Shown here in pieces: positions 36,580 through 47,808 of a stretch of 64,000 nt of DNA. Below the pieces are notes generated by a model that had not been told where the DNA came from, did not search any database, and was given only the letters and a program-made list of their open reading frames with translations. The position numbers and the translations under genes were made by a program. Positions within the stretch are counted from its first letter, which is position 1. The number at the start of each line of letters is the position of its first letter. The stretch is from assembly GCA_001953115.1 (NCBI GenBank), contig LSSL01000092.1:27320-91319 (forward strand), in the 5' to 3' direction. The DNA comes from Smittium mucronatum. Taxonomy: Eukaryota; Kickxellomycota; Harpellomycetes; Harpellales; Legeriomycetaceae.

Positions 36580-37449
36580 CCAATTAAAAAATCAACTACC
36601 TAACCCTTGAAGGACTAAGCGTATAAAAATGGGCTTTATTTATCGGCCAATTCAGTCAATTTTTTACCAATTATAGGTATCTCTGTATTTAAACGAATGT
36701 TTTTTTCTAAAAAAATATCATTATGTAAAAATAACATCAAATTTAAACATATTTATTCGCTATCTACAACCAATAATATAAATTAAATCCGAAGTTTTTT
36801 TATGGGTGATTAAATTTGCTAATAAAGAGCTGTTTTTTTTAATGAAAATTGTTTCTAAACCTAATAAAATAAATTAATTTTTCATAAAAAAATATACTGA
36901 AATATTTTTCGGTTTTTCGCCAAATTCACTAATTTTTTGTTAATCGATTACAAAATATATATCATATATCGATATTATTCACGTAAAATAAAAAAAAAAT
37001 TAGCAAAGAATACATTCAAATTTTATAAAATGATCAGAAAGCTATATATTAGTTTTTGTGAGTTTTTCACATCGATTTTTTTGTTCATAAAAGATTAAAT
37101 ATAAAATATAACAGGAAATACGTGACCTATTGAAAAAAAAGACCTTTTCTGTGAATTTAAATTTTGCAATATTTATTTAAAGAGGCTAAAAAATAGACTA
37201 AGGTGAAATTAATGGCAAGCCTCCTATTAAAATTTTCAATGTACATTCATAAGACTAACTCTGTAATATACGTCTTTAAGTGTTTGCAATTTTAATAGGA
37301 AGCATTATAATAACCTATTTATTAATACCAGGACAATCTATAGATGTGTTGGTTTTTGTTTTCTACATTTTTAGCTTTCCTAATGTGATTTATAAAGAAA
37401 ATAAACATTTTTTACTCGATTTCGTTTTTACATTACTTATATCATGAAT

Positions 37450-37620
37450 TTAACCCTTTCAGGGGACATCATATAAAAAATGGCACATACAAATGAAGCT
37501 AAAAAAATCCATGGATCCAAAAAACTGCTCAAAATTTTGTATTAAAGATTCAAAAAAAAGAATACTTATTTAAATTATTGATAATTATGCAATAAATTTT
37601 AAAATTAAATGGTGTCAGCA
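37450..37620 (+). mobile_element. Truncated piggyBac-type element, left end
   Basis: Begins TTAACCCTTTCAGGGGACAT. The next 100 bp (CATCATATAAAAAATGGCAC..., then ATCCATGGATCC) match the outer end of the larger element at 47.6-47.81 kb read on the minus strand. No right end is found. A different TTAA terminus, TTAACTCTTTCGTCTCC, begins at about 37626. Confidence 0.55.
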
Positions 37621-37625
37621 ACTAA

Positions 37626-40500
37626 TTAACTCTTTCGTCTCCAGGGAGGTCTGCATGAATAAAAAACCCCATTTTTCAATTATGTAATAACCTTTTACAA
37701 CTGATAAAAATTTCTGTACAAATTTCCTTTATAAGGATAATTTTTCGGGTGCTTAAGTTATTATCCGATTTAAAAAAATATATAGAAAGAAAGTATTGGA
37801 AGGATAATATGAGCTAATCTTTGTGAGCGGTTATGAAGACGTAAAATCAATCCTATGAAAAACACTAATATTAAATATATATATAGCTTAGTGAAATTTT
37901 ATATTAAAATATCAACTAATAAAAAAGAGCACCAATTTTACTGATTAGTAATAAAATATTCGGAGATTGAATATTTTTTCAAATCGAGAGTAGTAATTAT
38001 TACAAAAAAATAAATTAAAATATCTACACAAAAAATCTTAATTTGGAATTTAAAAAATATAAACTGTGATCAAAAGTAATATAAATTGTGATTATATTGG
38101 TAATCTATTTCTTTTTCGTGTCTCCTTATACCAACGCCCAGTGAGTACGGAGCCGTTAAAGCGACAGATGGGAGTGGGATGAAATTTTATTATTTTTTCC
38201 TTTTATTGTATTTTTATTTTAGTTTTATTCTAGTATTTAAATATTATAAATAAATTCCTTTTAAAATATATATATATGTATATTGATCATCTAATTATTA
38301 ACTCAATTAAAAGCGTACTGTCTGTTGTATATTTTTGTGAAATATTTTACAAATTTGATGTATCACGCCGGGATTTTTATATGGCAGATTATTTTACACA
38401 CAAGAGTTTTTACTTGCGATAGTTTATATTTATTTTTTAATAAGAGTAAATATTATTAATAAGCTTATTAATATTCAATAAGATCTAATTTTAGCAAATA
38501 AAAATAGGAAAAATTCTAAATTAGGAAAGTTTATAACAATTTTGAAAATTATACATAGTTATTAATCCAATATTATACAAAAGTAAAACCGGTCTATAAA
38601 ATTTGAAGGGCGAAAGTTTCTGATATTAAAAAGAATCTCACACATCTATGATTCTTAAAAAATGACTATATCACGTGAAAATCAATTCAGAGTTGTTTTT
38701 TCATATTTTATCACTATTGAAGAAAAAATTGCTGAATTAAGGGGTGAAATTAATCTGATTAGGAGGAGAAAAAAAATATTTTCAAAGATTTTATTATCCC
38801 CCCCCCCTTCTCCCCTTCCTCTCTCGATTTCACTATTCTCTTTTTACAAATCCTGAAAAATCAAGACATTTTAATATAATAATTTCTATTTGTAACATTT
38901 TTAGTAGTCACTATCAAAAAAATATTTTATTTATTTATTTCAAATTGTATTAAGATGTAGCTTTTAACTTAGGTCTTTATAATTATTTTTTTTGTTTTTG
39001 AGTATTTCTGTGAATTTTAAATATTAGATGCTATCAATTTACGATCACCTTTAAAAATTTTCAGCTTGTCACATTTAAAATTAATTTAACTCTAAAATTA
39101 TTTTAAAAAAATCACAAAATAATATATTTCGAATAATGTAAAAAAAAAAATTAATTAAGAATTCCACTCAAAAATTTTTTATTAACTATGAATTTCTAAT
39201 TATAAAACATAGTGATTAAATTATATACATGAAATCAGATTCTTTTCTGAATAATCGCCATGATATAAATAATTAGTTAAAAAATGGTCATTTTGGCTTA
39301 AAAATGCTTAGAATTTCGGATTTTTTTTGATCACCTAATTATAAAAATTTACTATTTTCCTGATTATTTTTTTTATCTATCATTGATATGCTATTATCAA
39401 TCATTAGAAAATAAAATATATCAAAATCAATTGATATTACTTTTTAATAACATAGCATAAAAAAGTCGGATAAATCGCTTCACGTAGCAAACAATCAATC
39501 TGGATTTTTTTTCCAGTGTATATTAATATGATATTTAGGTTAATATTTTGTGTTTATATCGCAATAAACCTTTGGTGACTCCCTTAAAAATATAAATTAT
39601 CATACACCTAAAATATATAATATTTTAGCATAATTAAACTCTTAGATATGTATTTATTTTACAAAGCAGAATTTTTTAGTTTTTTATTGGTTTTTAATTA
39701 TCTTAAAAATATCTAGAAAAATATTTTATCAATATGAAAAAAAAATCTAATCTTTAGATAGTGGGTTTGGGGCTATCTGGAAAAAAAAATGAATAAATTA
39801 ATGGATTTTTAAATGCGATATTATGAATCTCAAAATAGTTTAAATTTAATCACCATTTTCATAAATTCAAACCCCCCCCCATTTTTTAATCAGTTTAACA
39901 TCTTTTTTGGAATATTTTATAAATATCCAAATGCATTATCTAACAATGAATAACCAATAAAATCCAAAACTAAATAAAAATACACTATATTAGTAAACTG
40001 GTAAAACGGATTTCAAAAATTACCGAAATTTTTATCTAAAATTTTGGGGTTATTTTTATAATAATTTGAAGATGTGGCTCATAGATTATAATTTTTCGTT
40101 TAATTTAGATCATGATTTTTATTTGCATTTTCTAAGTGTGGTTATATAGCATGAATAATATATATATATATATATATATAGTGAGACAATTGGAACAATA
40201 TTACAGCATTAAACCATATTCGGGTTAAAATTTTGATCTTTATATTTATATATAACAACATATTTTAAATTTTATTTAAATAGATAATTATACTGTGATT
40301 TGGTGAATGGATTATTCTGAATTATTATTTTGTTTTGTTTTTTTAATTTTATAGGCATTTTTTTGAGCTTTTAGACGGAAATTTAATTTTATTGGATACA
40401 AGAATCACGATTGATGATTTATGAAAAAATTTGCGTTTTATTCCATTTATATTCGACATTCTAATAAGTGCTAAAAAGAAAAAATCGTTTTATATTGATT
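37626..40500. other. AT-rich region, nothing recognised
   Basis: It begins with TTAACTCTTTCGTCTCCAGG, similar to a terminus at 45.28 kb (listed as a finding). A 55-bp GC-richer patch at 38126-38180 encodes no recognisable domain. C10-11 runs lie near 38801 and 39874, and an (AT)n run at 40159-40180. Confidence 0.45.
40159..40180. repeat. (AT)n microsatellite
   Basis: About 11 AT units. Confidence 0.9.
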
Positions 40501-40529
40501 CAAGTACTGCATCAACCACACATCTTATA

Positions 40530-41060
40530 ACAATGACATCGATAAATCAAATAAAATATCAAATATTAAATCAAATATTAAATAAGCTGCTATATCAACT
40601 ACTATATCAATCTATGCATAAAATTTTAAAGCAATAAATCTGTCAACTATTATACCAATTATTTCATCTTATATTACACCAACTATACATCAATCAATTC
40701 TCTAAAAAATTCATCAAATATTATACCTTATATTCAATTAACTACTATATCAATGGCAACATCAAATAAAAAAACAATAACTTCATAGAAAATTACATAA
40801 ATTACTAATTAAGTATAAAAAATCAACTAATAAACCAATCAAATTTTCAACAACTAAATCAACAAATACATCAATTAATAATCAATAATAAATTTAAAAA
40901 AATCAACTACTACAAAATAATACATATACTGGTACACCAACTAGTACATAAAATACTAAAAAACAATATATATACTATTAAATCAAATGCTAAATCGAAT
41001 ACTAAATCGAATACTACTCTAGCCAATACATAAAATATAAAAACTAACATCATTATAAGT
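40530..41060. repeat. Cryptic simple-sequence tract built on ATCAA(A/C)TA
   Basis: About 530 bp consist largely of ATCAAATATTA, ATCAACTACTATATC and AATCGAATACTA variants in tandem and scattered order. This indicates an old, diverged minisatellite with a 10-12-bp unit. The open frames at 40431-40637 and 40910-41110 are products of the repeat and not genes. Confidence 0.6.
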
Positions 41061-41404
41061 ACTACAGCGATGTATATAATCACTCGTTTTTTATCCCATA
41101 ATAATGGCAATATATCATATTAAAAAAATACTTTATTAATATAATTTTTAAATATCCATTAAATTAATATTTATAACGTTTTGAATTTTTTTTTTTATAT
41201 TTCATACTGTTTTTATTTTCGTAGATTATTAATAATTTGAATTCGCTTTTTGATGATTTTTTTTAATTTTGATTAAATGTACTTATAGCTTATAAGAAAA
41301 TTTTAAAATATTAAATAAATTGAATAAAAAAGATTATTTTTAACTTCAGTTACTATTTTTTTGGGTTTTTATTTTATTTATTGAGGCAAATTTGACTTAA
41401 TATA

Positions 41405-42856
41405 AGCTAAACTTCCATCTATTTCTGACACGCTTTTCTTAGAGGCTACATAAACTACAATTTCTCTTTTTTTGTTTGCATCGGAATATGTGTTTTATCT
41501 GTTAGTGTATCTGCTTTAGGTGAATCACCCTTCCCTATTTTTTTTCTTTTCACTTCTTGTAAATGATTAGGAATATATATTCAACTTTTACGTAATATTC
41601 CATTTATAAATTTTATTTTAAATCGCAAAAATTTTACATAAAAACGCTCTTTTATTTTTTTCCTGTGTTTTCCATAATATCTTTATATATTTCGAAAAAA
41701 TTACGACACATAAATCTAAAATATATAAAAAAATCTTGTCAAAAATCTCAGAATTTTTCTGTCGATTTCATGACACTCTTTCATTTGATCTATTTTATCA
41801 AAAAAAATCATGTTTTTATTATATTCGATGATTAAATAAATAATAATAACTTATAAGTTACCTTCATCATGTTAAGATCTGTTACCTATTACTTTATCTC
41901 TTGTTTTGCAAAAATTGGAAACCATGTAACCCGTTCTATTTTTCATAAATTTTATAACTTAAATTCCATCTAAGGATTCATACCAATCCCTCGCATATTT
42001 TTAAATCATTTTTTTGTTTTTTAATTTTGGGAGAAATTTCCTGTTGGAACACGTTTTTCCACACGATTAGATATTTTTTGTCAAAATATATTCGATAAGT
42101 TCGATAGAATTAAAATATCTGTAGAAAAAAATATTGTGTTTGGTTGATTTAAAATCTGAAGATAGGGGTTTCACTACCCTAAAGCCTAAATTTATTCTGA
42201 GCTTATTAAATATTTACCTTAATAAAAATCAAAATTCAGACATTTCCCAGCCTTTTTAGCTTTTATCCAAACTTTAAAACCCATTTTAACATGTTTATTT
42301 GGAACAAGCTGCCTGAAAAATGATCTTACTCTGAATTTTATCATTTATTCATCGATTGCTATATTTTGTCCAGGATGGAATTTTTTTTAGAAATCTTCTT
42401 TAATTCATGTTATAATTTTTCTAATTTTGAAGAATTTATCGTATTTTTCATATTTTTTCCAAATTTATAATCGTTTCCCAAATTTAAATTAGATAATATT
42501 TCCGTGAAGAAATTTGAAGAAATAAGGTTTGCAATATAGTAATCATGTATTATTGGATCCCAGGTCCAATAATTTTCAATAACAGGAACTGTCTTTATCC
42601 CCATAAGCAGATTAATTTCCAGAAATATTTTGAAGTAATTTATGAATTTTTTTTAATGTATTTTTTTTTAAATTTGAAATCAGTGTATTTATTTGAGTGT
42701 ATAACGATCTCTTTCAAAAGCTCTTTATCAAAAAATAGTTTGAAAATCGTATAAGGAGTAATAAAATTTAGATTCAAAATATGACTTGGGATATTTGTCG
42801 CAGGGTAAAATACACGACTGAGTACAAAGAACAATTTTTCATGGTAATAATAATAA
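41405..42856 (-). pseudogene. piggyBac transposase, decayed
   Basis: On the minus strand, across shifting frames and stops, the order of a piggyBac transposase can be read. TPYTIFKLFFDKELLKEIV comes first (about 42.68-42.77 kb). Then LLMGIKTVPVIENYW and DPIIHDYYIANLISSN (42.5-42.6 kb). HPGQNIAIDE, one stop and MIKFRVRSFF (42.32-42.38 kb) form the first catalytic Asp block. WVLKFG/GFKVWIKAKKAGKC and YRYFNSIELIEYILTKN follow, where the second Asp (normally DRFFTS-like) is Tyr. NRKFLPKLKNKK, then MKNRTGYMVSNF, then YNKNMIFFDKIDQM (41.78-41.83 kb), the third Asp block, and DRKILRFLTRFF and IYKDIMENTGKK come next. A Cys-rich tail CKQKKRNCSLC ends near 41.42 kb. Intact homologues are 500-700 residues. 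The N-terminal part runs into the assembly gap. Loss of the second Asp and many stops make it inactive. Confidence 0.75.
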
Positions 42857-43364
42857 NNNNNNNNNNNNNNNNNNNNNNNNNNNNNNNNNNNNNNNNNNNN
42901 NNNNNNNNNNNNNNNNNNNNNNNNNNNNNNNNNNNNNNNNNNNNNNNNNNNNNNNNNNNNNNNNNNNNNNNNNNNNNNNNNNNNNNNNNNNNNNNNNNNN
43001 NNNNNNNNNNNNNNNNNNNNNNNNNNNNNNNNNNNNNNNNNNNNNNNNNNNNNNNNNNNNNNNNNNNNNNNNNNNNNNNNNNNNNNNNNNNNNNNNNNNN
43101 NNNNNNNNNNNNNNNNNNNNNNNNNNNNNNNNNNNNNNNNNNNNNNNNNNNNNNNNNNNNNNNNNNNNNNNNNNNNNNNNNNNNNNNNNNNNNNNNNNNN
43201 NNNNNNNNNNNNNNNNNNNNNNNNNNNNNNNNNNNNNNNNNNNNNNNNNNNNNNNNNNNNNNNNNNNNNNNNNNNNNNNNNNNNNNNNNNNNNNNNNNNN
43301 NNNNNNNNNNNNNNNNNNNNNNNNNNNNNNNNNNNNNNNNNNNNNNNNNNNNNNNNNNNNNNNN
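42857..43364. other. Assembly gap (508 N) flanked by TAA repeats
   Basis: 508 undetermined bases. The left side ends ATAATAATAA and the right side starts with about eight TAA units, so the assembly broke at a trinucleotide repeat. The true length is unknown. Long apparent frames across it (42640-43494, 42781-43431, 42839-43591) are artefacts of N. Confidence 0.98.
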
Positions 43365-43391
43365 TAATAATAATAATAATAATAATAAACG

Positions 43392-43495
43392 GAGAGGGCA
43401 AAGAAGACAAAGAAGACAAAGAAAAGAATGAAAGGGAAAGAAAGGGAAAGGAAAAGATTAAAAAGAAGGAGAAAAAAAAGAAAAAAACAAACAAA
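43392..43495 (+). repeat. Polypurine tract
   Basis: About 100 bp almost entirely A/G with short tandem units (ACAAAGAAG three times, then AAAGGGAAAG), ending in AAACAAACAAAC. A long polypurine/polypyrimidine stretch beside the TAA repeat explains the local assembly problem. Confidence 0.8.
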
Positions 43496-44637
43496 CAACT
43501 TTTGTTTTTTCTCCAATTGAATTACCACGTGAATTAAATTTGTATTTTGAGCTAAAAGATAACCAAATTCTATTGGATAAACTAAATTCAAAATAAATTT
43601 ACAAATAAAGACAAAGATATTCCAAAAAAACTTATTACTAAAGTTGCAATAATAAAAGAAGAAAATGGATCGAAGAGGCTTTGAGCAATATTAAGAGATG
43701 TAATAGTAAAGAGGATGCGCAAAAAAGTTACAAAAAAAATCTGTCAAATTTATATATAAAGGGAATACAAGTCAGCTTTCTTGGCTCGGCCCCCCGCGGA
43801 AAATTTCTTGTAAATAACATTTAAACTTTTAGTATTTGACTTAGTTTGAAAATTTGACAAATAAATAAGCCCAAAATATCTGAGTAAAAAGAAATTGAAA
43901 ATTAAAACTCAAAATATATTTCGGCTTAAAAATTTAAAATACTGATACTTATTCAAAAATTATAAACTTAAAAAGTAGTTATTACATTTTATTTCTTTCC
44001 TTTAAAACGCACCTACCTTTGTCCTATCTTTAATTTCTTTTCATATTATTAAAACCCTTAATTGAAAATAAAGGTAGTGGTACATTTAAAAACTACCACA
44101 TATCATTGGGACTATAAATTTTATTAGTAGACGTTGGAATATTTAAAAACTTGATCCACTCTTTTTTAATTGAATTTTTTGAATATTAAACTATATTTGA
44201 ACCAAATAATTTATTAGACTCTTTTTCAGGTTACTAATCTTCTAATCAATTTTTTAATTATCTCAGAATATTGATAGTAATTTGAGTTTGAATCAAAAAG
44301 TATAATACAGGATAGGTTTATTACAAATTCAGATATATTATCCATATTTTTTAAAAAAGATGATAAATCATTGTTATTCAAATGTAAAAAAATCAAAAAA
44401 AGCACACAAAATAGAAGTGTTTTTTCAAAATAAACCTATAAAACCTAAATAATGAATCATTTTTTTAAATTAAATTAATATTCAAAACTCAAATGAATAT
44501 AAATTTATGATCTTAATTTTTATATAAAATTAATAAATGTGTACATTTTAAAAGCAATACAAAAAATAAATCAGAACTGTTACCACAAACTGGACGTAAC
44601 TAATAATATCCTTTCAGCATCAACCACTAACTGTTTT

Positions 44638-44880
44638 TTATTAATACTTTGATATAGAATGCGTCTACATACCAATAAAACCCCCAATCGAAAATCAGTA
44701 TCGTGGATACCATCTATCCGCAACTGAAAATTTACTTGCGGCCTAAAGCATTATTAGTTGTTATTAATACTTTTGTATTGAGTTCTTGTACATAGTATTT
44801 AAAAAAAACAATTAAAATCCAGTATTGTGGCCACCATCTTGCCTCAACTGAAATTTTACTTGCGGCCTCAAACATTAGTC
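44638..44880. repeat. Tandem dimer, ~123-bp unit
   Basis: Unit 1 (44638-44760) and unit 2 (44761-44880) both begin TTATTAATACTTT. They share CAGTATYGTGG, ACCATCT and CAACTGAAA near the middle and end with TTTACTTGCGGCCT...AACATTA or close variants. Similarity is interrupted by small gaps. No coding potential is seen. Confidence 0.7.
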
Positions 44881-45303
44881 TATATAAAAATTTTATGGGT
44901 ATTTATTAGTATGTAGAATAAAACTCTTCGCAAAGTAAAATCCGAATTTTGCGCTATAAATATTTTCAAAATTATGAGAAATGCCTAAAAATTTCCAGAT
45001 AAATGTGATATATATATATACATTATTTGTGAAATTTATCCCAAAGTAGTTTCAATCAGTCAAAATTGATTACAAATTTACAATGCATACAATATTTCGT
45101 TAAATATTATTGAGCATAAATTTATGAATGTTTTTTTTTTTACTAAAAGATCAGTAAAACCTAATTGCATAAAAAAAACGATTATTATAATTGGATATCA
45201 TTTTTATTAAAATAGCCCACTTAAGACCATAAGCGCCTGCGACATGTAGTATGATGGCCTGAAAGTGGACACTGAGGACGAAAGAGTTATAGAGATAAAA
45301 AAA

Positions 45304-45680
45304 CCACTTCCTGCAGAAAAAGTGGATTTTTTGTGCAGTGTTATTTGAGCATAAATATAAATTTTTTGGCCAATATAAGTAGCTATATAAACAGTTTTAG
45401 CGCTTTGCTCAGAAAATAAGATACTTCCTGCCCAAAAAAAACCATCATTCTAGGCTAATATTGGGCCAAGAAACGTCTATTTTTGACCAACATTTACGGT
45501 TTAAAATCAAAGCAGTAGCTTTTATCAAGAAAAAAGGAACTTTCTGCCCAAAAAAATCCATTATATATGCGATAATATTGATCAACAAGGCGGTTATTTT
45601 CGACCAATATTTTCTCATAGAATCCTATATTTATAACTCTGTTCTAGAAAAAAGGTACACCCCGTTCAAAAAGTGGCCAT
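45304..45680 (+). repeat. ~117-bp tandem repeats with hairpin motif
   Basis: The motif CCACTTCCTGCAGAAAAAGTGG, a short hairpin, and variants (ATACTTCCTGCCC, AACTTTCTGCCC, ACACCCCGTTC...AAGTGG) start near 45304, 45421, 45537 and 45655, a period of 116-118 bp. Each is preceded by TTGxCCAATAT and a G(A)4 run. Copy 2 (47.16-47.62 kb, minus) has the same array. Parallel frames in both copies give similar peptides only because the DNA is repeated. Confidence 0.7.
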
Positions 45681-45761
45681 TTTATATAAGTAAAATGTGG
45701 TTTAGAATTATTAAAAATCTCATCCCATAATTTTTTACTTTATAAATGAACATTGTTTTAT

Positions 45762-46403
45762 GGTTGGAATTAATCGGTAGAAAAAATCTGGAAAATGTGG
45801 ATAAATCCTGGAAATTTCCGCAAATTCTGGAAAATATTTATAGGATCTATTTTTTACCAGTAATTTTTGTCCGCAGATTCCGGAAAAATTCCACAATTTT
45901 TTTTTCAAATATAAACATTGGCTATTTTTTTTCTTTTGGATAAAACTTATATAAGCTATAATAAATCACCAATAATATTTTATAGAGGCGTTTCTTTGGT
46001 GGCTTTACAAAATTTCTATCTAATAGATATGTCTCATTTTTACCCTCTCATGACAAGTGTTAAATTATAGCTATCACTATCTTATAATTAAAATATTCAA
46101 TTTAATATAACTTCTAATAAATGGATAAGTCTAATTAACCATCTAATAGAAAATGATAAAAAAAAAGGGGGGGGTTCATATTATTCCTGGGTCCCGAAAT
46201 AGAATAAAAAATATGAGGTTGTTTTTTGGAACGGATAATGAATGAGCGAAATCAAAAAAGCTGTCCAGTAAAGCCCGTATATTATTTTTTTGGAGTTTTT
46301 TCTATAAATTTGCGGGTAGAAATGGCTGGTATAAATGGATTCTGTGTATATTTTCCAGGTTTCGTATATTTTTTCCAGTTTTTGAGGGAAAGTACCATTT
46401 AAC
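45762..46403. mobile_element. 642-bp nested insertion with 11-bp duplication
   Basis: CATTGTTTTAT occurs directly before (45751-45761) and after (46404-46414) this segment. Copy 2 at 47.06-47.81 kb lacks the segment and has one diverged copy of the site. The insert starts GGTTGGAATTAATC and its other end, on the minus strand, starts GGTTAAATGGTAC. Both ends contain CTGGAAAAT motifs in inverted orientation, so it is a partial foldback. A 9-11-bp duplication is typical of Mutator-like elements; that assignment is an inference. Central G9 run at 46167. Confidence 0.55.
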
Positions 46404-46429
46404 CATTGTTTTATTTCATAATGCACCAA
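46181..46429 (-). other. Open frame inside the nested insertion, not accepted as a gene
   Basis: 82 codons, mostly inside the insertion and crossing its right border. It resembles the plus-strand frame 45746-45943 (both contain ...ENIY and RKNS-like blocks) because the insertion ends are inverted repeats. This may be a fossil of coding sequence within the element, but no family is recognised. Confidence 0.25.
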
Positions 46430-47062
46430 TTAAATATAGATAAAATTTTCATTATATTTTCCAAAATCAATTTTTTTATGCATAAATTTGGCCCCTGAAA
46501 GGAATAAAAGAGCTCAAAGTTCTCAGAAGCCATTCCTGCTTCTAGTATTCGCAAATAAGTAATTAAGTTGATCTAAACTTGTATTTAATATTTATAACCA
46601 AAAGGTTTTCAAATCGTATATTCTAAATTTAAACTGTAAAAACCATCTTCAAATCGCAGACCCTTTTTGATTTATGTAGATTGGTTCATAACATAATCAT
46701 GTGTCAATTGGATAAATTCTGTGCAAAATAAAAAAATGTCAATTGGGTAAATTAAATCAGTTTGAAATTTATATGCAATTATATTGGTTAGTTAAAATTC
46801 GCAAAAAAATGAGAATTCGCGCAAAAAAAGTGGAACAAAATTTTCAATTTCGCAAAACATCAAAATTCGCATAAATTGAGGATTATCTGTATATAGTTGG
46901 GAGATTCTTTGGCAGACCAGACGATTTTTCCTACTATAATTATAGGTCTATATTATTTCAGAATACTATTATCTAGATAATTATTTATAATTTATAAAAT
47001 TATGTCAAATTTGCCCACTTTAGACATTCAACAATTGTTATTTGGTATATTTATCATTTTAA

Positions 47063-47808
47063 TCCTTTCAGGGGCCAAATTTCTGGTTATAAAAAATTGA
47101 TTTTGGCAAAGATAATAGAATTTTTATCCGTATCTAATTGGTGTATTATGTAATAAAACCATGGTCATTTATAAAATAAAAAATTATGAGATGAGATTTT
47201 TGCTTTTTCAAAACCTCATTCTACTAAGATAAAATGGCCACTTTTTGGACAGGAAGTGCCATTTTTCTTGACCAAAGCTATAAATATAGGTTTCTATGAG
47301 AAAATATTGGTCAAAAATAACTGCCTTGTTGATCAATATTACTGCGTAAATAATGGATCTTTTTGGACAGGAGGTTTCTTTTTTCTCGACCTCAGCTATA
47401 GGTTTTGATTTTAAACCGTTAATATTGATCAAAAATAGACGCATCTTAACCCAATAAATAGTTTGAAAAAAGTGGCTTTTTCTGGACAGGAAGTATCTTA
47501 TTTTCTGAGCAAAGCGCCAAAACTGTTTATATAGCTACTGATATTGGCCAAAAAATTTATATTTATGCTCAAATAACACTGCACATAAAATCCACTTTTT
47601 CTGCGGGAAGTGGTTTTTTCATTTACCTCTTTAATTGGTTCCTGATTTATATATGCTCAAAATAAATTACATAATCATTAATGATGCTAAATAACTATTC
47701 ATTTGTTTGAATTTTTAATAAAAGAATCTGAACCAAATTTCGGCTCTATGGATGTTTGTAATCTCCGTTGTACGTGCCATTAATTGTATGATGGCCCCTG
47801 AAAGGATT
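47063..47808 (-). mobile_element. piggyBac-type 117-bp-repeat element, copy 2 (complete)
   Basis: 746 bp bounded by AATCCTTTCAGGGGCCAAA on the left and TGGCCCCTGAAAGGATTAA on the right, i.e. inverted termini like the small MITEs (CCCTTTCAGGGGCC) with one C-to-T change. The outer ~170 bp on the right match the truncated element at 37.45 kb. The inside holds the 117-bp repeat array. It lies in inverse orientation to copy 1, and together they form a 2.5-kb imperfect inverted pair. The 78-codon minus frame 47208-47444 is repeat-derived. Confidence 0.75.

Larger units (their letters stand above)
45289..46508 (+). mobile_element. piggyBac-type 117-bp-repeat element, copy 1, with nested insertion
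   Basis: The right end reads AAATTTGGCCCCTGAAAGGAATAA, the family terminus with a damaged TTAA. The left part (45298-45748) matches the minus strand of 47.16-47.62 kb. The right ~105 bp (46404-46508) matches the end of copy 2. The two parts are separated by a 642-bp insertion. The original left end is missing; the junction near 45288 borders a different terminus (ACGAAAGAGTTAT). The frames at 45461-45730 and 45746-45943 come from the repeat and insertion and are not genes. Confidence 0.65.

Noticed and set aside
42640..43591. Long frames across the N stretch (250-284 codons)
   Set aside because: Open only because N has no stops. The real part at 42.64-42.86 kb belongs to the piggyBac relic; the plus frames are artefacts.
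45461..45730. 89-codon frame with a similar 78-codon frame at 47208-47444 (minus)
   Set aside because: Initially looked like a conserved protein pair. The DNA is an inverted repeated element with a 117-bp array, so peptide similarity follows from DNA repetition.
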